From Candidatus Nomurabacteria bacterium (lineage in GTDB: Bacteria; Patescibacteriota; Minisyncoccia; Phycocordibacterales; UBA9973): 8,225 nt of DNA. This document shows positions 5,692 through 8,225 of this stretch, piece by piece. The first letter of the stretch is position 1; each line of letters starts with the position of its first letter. The translations under genes were made by a program, and so were the position numbers. Where the stretch lies: contig PMIU01000093.1 in assembly GCA_003157195.1 (NCBI GenBank), positions 1-8,225 of the forward strand, given 5' to 3'. The notes below the pieces were generated by a model that searched no databases, had not been told where the DNA came from, and worked only from the letters and a program-made list of their open reading frames with translations.

Positions 5692-5700
5692 ATTATAGCA
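5692..5700 (-). promoter_or_regulatory. extended -10 promoter, leaderless, for the SdpI gene
   Basis: TGCTATAAT on the minus strand with a 6-nt gap (AGATAT) to the ATG at 5685. It starts 3 nt after the Nudix stop codon, so the gene has its own start even though it could also be read through from Nudix. Confidence 0.6.
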
Positions 5701-5702
5701 CA

Positions 5703-6173
5703 TTATATTTCCTCGACTTTCATATCAAGTATTTTGTCCCCTGTTTTACTAAAGTGAAAGCTGGCTTTTAGCTTTTTGCCATTTATGACGAGCGGCAGCC
5801 AGTGCGGGTCGTCTATCCACATATTTTTAAACGGCAGTTCGTCAATATGGTGCCACTTTGGGTTCATCTCTTCGGTTTCCATCGGCTCGCCTTCCCATTT
5901 TTCTGCGAAAAATACGTGAGTTTGCTGATCCCATTCGGGATTTTCATCAAAAGAAAAATCTAGGGTTGCCATTTGTTTTAGGTTGCTCTCGTTCACAACC
6001 ACTCCTATTTCTTCCAGTGTTTCTCGTACGAGCCCATCTATAATACTTTCTCCGGGTTCCAATTTCCCGCCCACACCATTCCACTTACCCGTGCCGAAAC
6101 GGCGCTTTTTCATAGCCAAGAGAATTTTCTTCTCGCGAGGTTTGTATAAAAAAAGCAAAGTAGTCTTTTGCAT
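5703..6173 (-). CDS. MTH1-like Nudix hydrolase (8-oxo-dGTP diphosphatase), 156 aa
   Basis: Probably removes oxidised purine nucleoside triphosphates from the nucleotide pool. The Nudix box is complete: G36-x5-E42-x7-R50-E51-x2-E54-E55-x-G57-V58. The protein resembles human MTH1 (NUDT1) beyond the box: same length (156), MKKRRFGTGKWNGVGGK (21-37) against the human MKKRGFGAGRWNGFGGK, and PFKNMWIDDPHW (114-125) against PFKDMWPDDSYW. The MTH1 residues that read the base, Asn33, Trp117, Asp119 and Asp120, have counterparts N32, W119, D121 and D122. The match is from memory of the human sequence. The start at 6173 has TGTTATAAT ending 7 nt upstream and no Shine-Dalgarno. Its stop shares one base with an upstream ATG of the SdpI gene. 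Nudix family is certain; the 8-oxo-dGTP substrate is likely. Confidence 0.93.
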   Translation of the reverse strand: MQKTTLLFLYKPREKKILLAMKKRRFGTGKWNGVGGKLEPGESIIDGLVRETLEEIGVVVNESNLKQMATLDFSFDENPEWDQQTHVFFAEKWEGEPMETEEMNPKWHHIDELPFKNMWIDDPHWLPLVINGKKLKASFHFSKTGDKILDMKVEEI

Positions 6174-6180
6174 AGACTTA

Positions 6181-6189
6181 ATTATAACA
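6181..6189 (-). promoter_or_regulatory. extended -10 promoter, leaderless, for the Nudix gene
   Basis: TGTTATAAT on the minus strand with 7 nt (TAAGTCT) to the ATG at 6173. A -35-like TTGCCG lies at 16-nt spacing inside the end of the Gmad2 gene. Confidence 0.6.
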
Positions 6190-6197
6190 AATGTGAA

Positions 6198-6695
6198 TTA
6201 GTCGGCAAAGACTATTGGAATTTCCAAGGAGTCGCTATTCTTCGCTAATCCGGATGGATTATCTTTACGCAATATGAGCGCACCTCTATTACTGTACGCT
6301 TTCTTATTTATATTAAAGGTGAGCGTAGCTTCGAAGGGCACAAAGTCCGTAGTCATCCAGTCACTCTTGGCCTGTGCAACCCCCTGCGCAATTATCAACC
6401 CGTCCCAATTCACCAAGGTCACCGGAAAACTTGCCTCAAAAAACCAACTCCCGCGGGCCGTGCCTTTTATGACAAGCGGACTTGTGATAGTCTGGCCTGG
6501 TAATGGAGTCTCAACACGGACAAAGTCCGATTTTGGAGTTTCAGTGTTGGTATTTAAAATAGGAGTATTGGGAAAATAAGTTCTAGATGATAAAATTTTC
6601 TCTACCAATTTCGGCACCCAAGTTTTCTGAGTTGCTAGTGCAACTATACCAATAATAATTAAAACTAAAAGAAATATTCGAATAAATTTTTGCAT
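6198..6695 (-). CDS. membrane-anchored Gmad2 (Ig-like) domain protein, 165 aa
   Basis: A single N-terminal membrane segment (residues 5-21) and a Pro/Thr/Asn linker (about 38-57) present one extracytoplasmic Gmad2 domain (about 59-165). Gmad2 is an Ig-like domain first described in Bacillus GerM-associated spore proteins but common in non-sporing bacteria. Matching pieces are ITSPLVIKGTARGSWFFEASFPV, DWMTTDFVPFEATLTF and KDNPSGL, with the usual end EIPIVF. It has no enzymatic motif and probably acts in binding or assembly at the cell surface. Residues 1-36 are 28/36 identical to the anchor of the DUF3298 protein (4220-5011), including TQKTWVPKLV. The start at 6695 has TGTTATAAT ending 6 nt upstream and no Shine-Dalgarno. 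It ends 24 bp before the Nudix ATG, so the Nudix -35 region lies in its last codons. Confidence 0.87.
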   Translation of the reverse strand: MQKFIRIFLLVLIIIGIVALATQKTWVPKLVEKILSSRTYFPNTPILNTNTETPKSDFVRVETPLPGQTITSPLVIKGTARGSWFFEASFPVTLVNWDGLIIAQGVAQAKSDWMTTDFVPFEATLTFNINKKAYSNRGALILRKDNPSGLAKNSDSLEIPIVFAD

Positions 6696-6701
6696 AGATA
6701 T

Positions 6702-6710
6702 ATTATAACA
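6702..6710 (-). promoter_or_regulatory. extended -10 promoter, leaderless, for the Gmad2 gene
   Basis: TGTTATAAT on the minus strand with 6 nt (ATATCT) to the ATG at 6695. No good -35; upstream is the T-run of the preceding gene's terminator. Confidence 0.6.
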
Positions 6711-6720
6711 CCTTTGTATA

Positions 6721-6766
6721 TAAAAATGAGGAAGCCGCGGGGTGGTTCGATGACCCTCCCGCGGCT
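6721..6766 (-). terminator. strong hairpin terminator of the zinc-ribbon gene
   Basis: The minus-strand stem AGCCGCGGG with CCCGCGGCT is a perfect 9 bp (6758-6766 with 6733-6741) around a 16-nt loop whose ends can pair further. A TTTTT run (6726-6722) follows after six bases. It lies 26 nt past the stop of the zinc-ribbon gene and just before the Gmad2 promoter. Confidence 0.65.
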
Positions 6767-6791
6767 GTCGATGGTTCCCATGTCGTTGCGG

Positions 6792-6980
6792 CTAGCTGCC
6801 GCAGTTGGTGCAGTGGACGAGACCTCCACTGCTGACGAGCGTACCCGTGGTGCATTTGGGGCACTTATGTTCCGCGGCTTTTTCGGCGGCCTGGGTTGCT
6901 AGGACCTCCATGCCACGCTGTACCGCGTTGCCCGTATCAAGAAAAAGCTGTATCCGCTCTTGCATTATTGTTCGGCTCAT
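6792..6980 (-). CDS. small zinc-ribbon protein, 62 aa
   Basis: The C-terminus is a compact zinc ribbon with C40-x2-C43 and C57-x2-C60, the last Cys followed by Gly as in many ribbon knuckles. The N-terminal half (about 5-38) is predicted as one or two helices, rich in Gln, Ala and Glu. Small proteins of this form may act in translation, transcription or as adaptor proteins; I cannot say which. The start at 6980 has AGAGG 10 nt upstream and two promoter-like sequences further up. The gene, its Shine-Dalgarno and its GC-rich terminator make it a single-gene unit. It is visibly GC-richer than its neighbours, like the 76-aa gene at the left end, and is not leaderless like the surrounding genes. 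An alternative start at Met6 has no ribosome site. Confidence 0.8.
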   Translation of the reverse strand: MSRTIMQERIQLFLDTGNAVQRGMEVLATQAAEKAAEHKCPKCTTGTLVSSGGLVHCTNCGS

Positions 6981-7001
6981 TTAAGAAGGACCTCTGGAAT
7001 T

Positions 7002-7043
7002 ACTATACTAAATATTTTCTATTTGTAAAGGGGGACTATAACA
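7002..7043 (-). promoter_or_regulatory. promoter region of the zinc-ribbon gene, two candidates
   Basis: Candidate 1 is TTTACA (7029-7024), 16 nt, TATAGT (7007-7002), starting near 6995 and leaving a leader of only about 15 nt. Candidate 2 is an extended -10, TGTTATAGT (7043-7035), starting near 7028 with a leader of about 48 nt, which suits the AGAGG ribosome site at 6995-6991 better. The two may act together. Confidence 0.45.
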
Positions 7044-7076
7044 GGATGTTGGAACCTATTCATATTAAAAATTAAA

Positions 7077-7247
7077 TTACTTTTTCTCATTGAGTTTTCT
7101 TAAGAGCTCTCTCGCTTCATCGGATATATCGATAATATCTTCACTAGGAGTTTGAACAGCCCGCTGTTTTTCTATAAATTCTTCCCGGGTCTTTGGTGGG
7201 AGTTCTTTTTGTATTTTTGAAATACGTTCAATTCTTTTTATTTCCAT
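7077..7247 (-). CDS. small charged protein, 56 aa, C-terminus like anti-sigma FlgM tails
   Basis: An open frame from ATG 7247 to TAA 7077 gives a 56-residue, highly charged protein (MEIKRIERISKIQKELPP at the start). It has no Cys, no Trp and no membrane segment. The two halves look helical around a central disordered stretch (about 30-37). The end, IIDISDEARELLRKLNEKK, is reminiscent of the C-terminal helix of FlgM-type anti-sigma factors and of many small proteins with an ISxEAREL pattern; this is a weak resemblance. Support for the gene: a perfect TATAAT ends 6 nt before the ATG, the same spacing as in the neighbouring genes, with a TTGTAA -35 at 17 nt. Function unknown. Confidence 0.65.
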   Translation of the reverse strand: MEIKRIERISKIQKELPPKTREEFIEKQRAVQTPSEDIIDISDEARELLRKLNEKK

Positions 7248-7253
7248 GTTTAT

Positions 7254-7282
7254 ATTATACTCCCGATTTTTTAACTTTACAA
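7254..7282 (-). promoter_or_regulatory. promoter of the 56-aa gene, leaderless
   Basis: -35 TTGTAA (7282-7277), 17-nt spacer, perfect -10 TATAAT (7259-7254), then 6 nt (ATAAAC) to the ATG at 7247. No TG extension. Confidence 0.6.
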
Positions 7283-7297
7283 AAGCTGTTAAAATCG
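7264..7297. repeat. inverted repeat around the -35 of the 56-aa gene
   Basis: CGATTTTTTAAC (7264-7275) and GTTAAAATCG (7288-7297) are inverted copies apart from two extra T residues in the left arm. The -35 box lies between the arms. It may be an operator or a weak transcript end for the upstream HAD gene, but no T-run follows it. Confidence 0.3.
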
Positions 7298-7388
7298 CAG
7301 TTCCTTTAGGGGGTCAAACTTATTGGCTGGGTGTTTGGTAGGACGTGGAAACATATTTACTGCAAAATAATGGTTAAGTTGTACTACT
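7298..7388. other. 3' flank of the HAD gene, nothing recognised
   Basis: About 90 bp between the HAD stop and the promoter of the 56-aa gene. It contains a GGGGGTCAAAC stretch but no convincing frame, hairpin terminator or RNA gene. Confidence 0.4.
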
Positions 7389-8006
7389 TTAGTTTAGAAG
7401 GTATTTTTCTAACTCCTCAATCGTATCAACTAAAAAATCAGGTTTTAGGGCGACCAGTTTTTCTTTTGGAGAATATCCCCAAGTTACGGCAATGGTTTTG
7501 ATTCCAGCCTTTTTCCCTTCTTCTATTTCATGATTAGAATCTCCAATAAAAACAGTTTCTTCAAGATTAAAATTCTCTCTGTGAATTATTTTCAGTAAAT
7601 CATTTGTTTTGTCATGTGCATCACTGACAATTTCTAAAAATATTTGATCCAACCCAAAATCTCTGACTTCAGAAAGCAATGTTTCAGTAACATCAGAACT
7701 TATCACTACCAACTTTTTGCCGTTGCCTTTTATTTTTTTTATTAACTCGACGATTCCAGAATAAGGATCGCATTTTCCTGATTCTAACATCGCCTTAGTG
7801 TAAGCAATTTGTTCGTCCTCTAATTTTATATTTGGTAAATATTTCGTATAAAAACGCATGTATGGCTGTTCCCAGTTTTCCTTTAATTCTTCAATGCTTA
7901 TAGATCGCACTCCGAAACTATTAAACATCTTGTTTACCACTATCAAATGTCTTTCAATGGAATCGCTTATTACTCCTGACCAATCAAAGATAATATTTTT
8001 TATCAT
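7389..8006 (-). CDS. HAD-superfamily hydrolase, 205 aa
   Basis: A HAD enzyme of the phosphoglycolate-phosphatase-like shape: a helical cap inserted after motif I (about 16-80) and a Rossmann-like core. Motif I is FDWSGVISDS, with the nucleophile D8; the usual second Asp of DxD is Ser10. Motif II is VVISS (100-104), motif III K133, and motif IV IGDSNHEIEEG with D156 and E160. The replacement of the general acid Asp recalls phosphonoacetaldehyde hydrolase, whose motif is DxA, so the reaction may not be ordinary phosphatase chemistry; substrate unknown. The start at 8006 has TGATATACT ending 6 nt upstream and no Shine-Dalgarno. It is transcribed alone, with the promoter of the 56-aa gene following. 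Confidence 0.85.
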   Translation of the reverse strand: MIKNIIFDWSGVISDSIERHLIVVNKMFNSFGVRSISIEELKENWEQPYMRFYTKYLPNIKLEDEQIAYTKAMLESGKCDPYSGIVELIKKIKGNGKKLVVISSDVTETLLSEVRDFGLDQIFLEIVSDAHDKTNDLLKIIHRENFNLEETVFIGDSNHEIEEGKKAGIKTIAVTWGYSPKEKLVALKPDFLVDTIEELEKYLLN

Positions 8007-8012
8007 TAATTC

Positions 8013-8021
8013 AGTATATCA
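8013..8021 (-). promoter_or_regulatory. extended -10 promoter, leaderless, for the HAD gene
   Basis: TGATATACT on the minus strand with 6 nt (GAATTA) to the ATG at 8006. No convincing -35. Confidence 0.5.
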
Positions 8022-8099
8022 AATATGACTAATTTATCCGTAAGGCTGTGTTTCTTGAATGAAATCCGAACCTTTTTTCAAAACAATCCGGACTATGAT

Positions 8100-8159
8100 T
8101 AATGTGTACGCTCGACGTTTTTCTTAATTTTAATATTTCCACTACGCTCGACTAATGTG
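8100..8159. repeat. swapped direct repeats
   Basis: TAATGTG followed directly by TACGCTCGAC (8100-8116) recurs as TACGCTCGAC followed directly by TAATGTG (8143-8159). The same two words thus occur in opposite order, the 10-mer copies 36 bp apart. Confidence 0.5.
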
Positions 8160-8177
8160 CTAATTTCAAACGGACTC

Positions 8178-8222
8178 GGAAAATGGAAACAAATATTTTG
8201 GGTATTTGGATTTCCATTTTCC
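8178..8222. repeat. long hairpin at the window edge
   Basis: Perfect 12-bp arms GGAAAATGGAAA (8178-8189) and TTTCCATTTTCC (8211-8222) are extended inwards by CAAATA (8190-8195) with TATTTG (8203-8208), giving 18 bp interrupted only by a 2-nt bulge, with a 7-nt loop. There is no T-run inside the window on the plus side (CG ends it), so terminator use is unproven. Confidence 0.55.
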
Positions 8223-8225
8223 TCG

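Larger units (their letters stand above)
8022..8225. other. non-coding right end with repeats
   Basis: No frame longer than about 25 codons with a start is seen on either strand. The stretch holds the upstream region of the HAD gene, a pair of swapped direct repeats and a long hairpin at the window edge, described separately. A gene beginning or ending beyond the edge cannot be excluded. Confidence 0.5.

Noticed and set aside
5686..5703. Upstream start of the SdpI gene at ATG 5703
   Set aside because: Possible by TAATG coupling, but the start at 5685 has the window's typical -10 spacing and fits the family N-terminus better. Kept as an alternative.
7298..7388. Small RNA or riboswitch in the gap after the HAD gene
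   Set aside because: No stable stem set or recognisable consensus; only a G-run is visible.
8025..8102. Plus-strand 25-codon frame divergent from the HAD gene
   Set aside because: Too short, no ribosome site, no proper -10 and no recognisable motif.
8100..8222. CRISPR array
   Set aside because: Only two 10-bp copies in different contexts, with no regular repeat-spacer units and no cas genes.

Overview
The window looks like a piece of a small, AT-rich bacterial genome of the Patescibacteria/CPR type, most likely Parcubacteria-like. This is an inference from gene content and style: very short versions of central enzymes, tightly overlapping genes, single-pass envelope proteins carrying Gmad2, DUF4163/DUF3298 and Big2-like domains, and a Cys-rich 30-residue repeat that I associate with CPR surface proteins. 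The standard stop codons are all used, including TGA at the end of pgl, so there is no sign of UGA recoding. There is no rRNA, tRNA, insertion sequence or CRISPR array.

Layout, left to right. Positions 17-476 hold a small minus-strand gene of unknown function (76 aa) with an unusually elaborate 5' region: a good TTGACA-17-TACACT promoter with a perfect 8-bp-arm palindrome in its spacer, a long hairpin, and two short hairpins that both show AAAGG in the loop. The second of these is the gene's own Shine-Dalgarno. Positions 477-3113 are a minus-strand operon for the whole oxidative pentose phosphate branch, pgl-gnd-zwf, with ATGA and 14-bp overlaps. The glucose-6-phosphate dehydrogenase is very compact (345 aa), and a 45-bp double palindrome sits in frame inside pgl. 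Positions 3198-4223 hold the only plus-strand gene, a secreted protein of three Ig-like (Big2-like) repeats. Its stop codon overlaps that of the convergent gene in a single TTAA.

Positions 4220-6695 are four minus-strand genes: a membrane-anchored DUF4163/DUF3298 protein, an SdpI-family membrane protein, an MTH1-like Nudix hydrolase, and a membrane-anchored Gmad2 protein. The first and last share an almost identical N-terminal anchor and promoter. Positions 6721-6980 hold a GC-rich zinc-ribbon gene with a strong terminator. Positions 7077-8006 hold a 56-aa acidic/basic small protein and a HAD-family hydrolase with a non-standard first motif. Positions 8007-8225 are non-coding and contain swapped direct repeats and an 18-bp interrupted hairpin.

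The most striking cross-cutting pattern is promoter placement. Seven minus-strand genes (pgl, the DUF3298 gene, the SdpI gene, the Nudix gene, the Gmad2 gene, the 56-aa gene and the HAD gene) have a TATAAT-type -10 box ending exactly 6 or 7 nt before the ATG, five of them in the extended TGnTATAAT form, and no Shine-Dalgarno. This predicts leaderless mRNAs. The two small GC-richer genes (76 aa and the zinc ribbon) instead have real leaders with Shine-Dalgarno sequences, so two modes of initiation appear to coexist.
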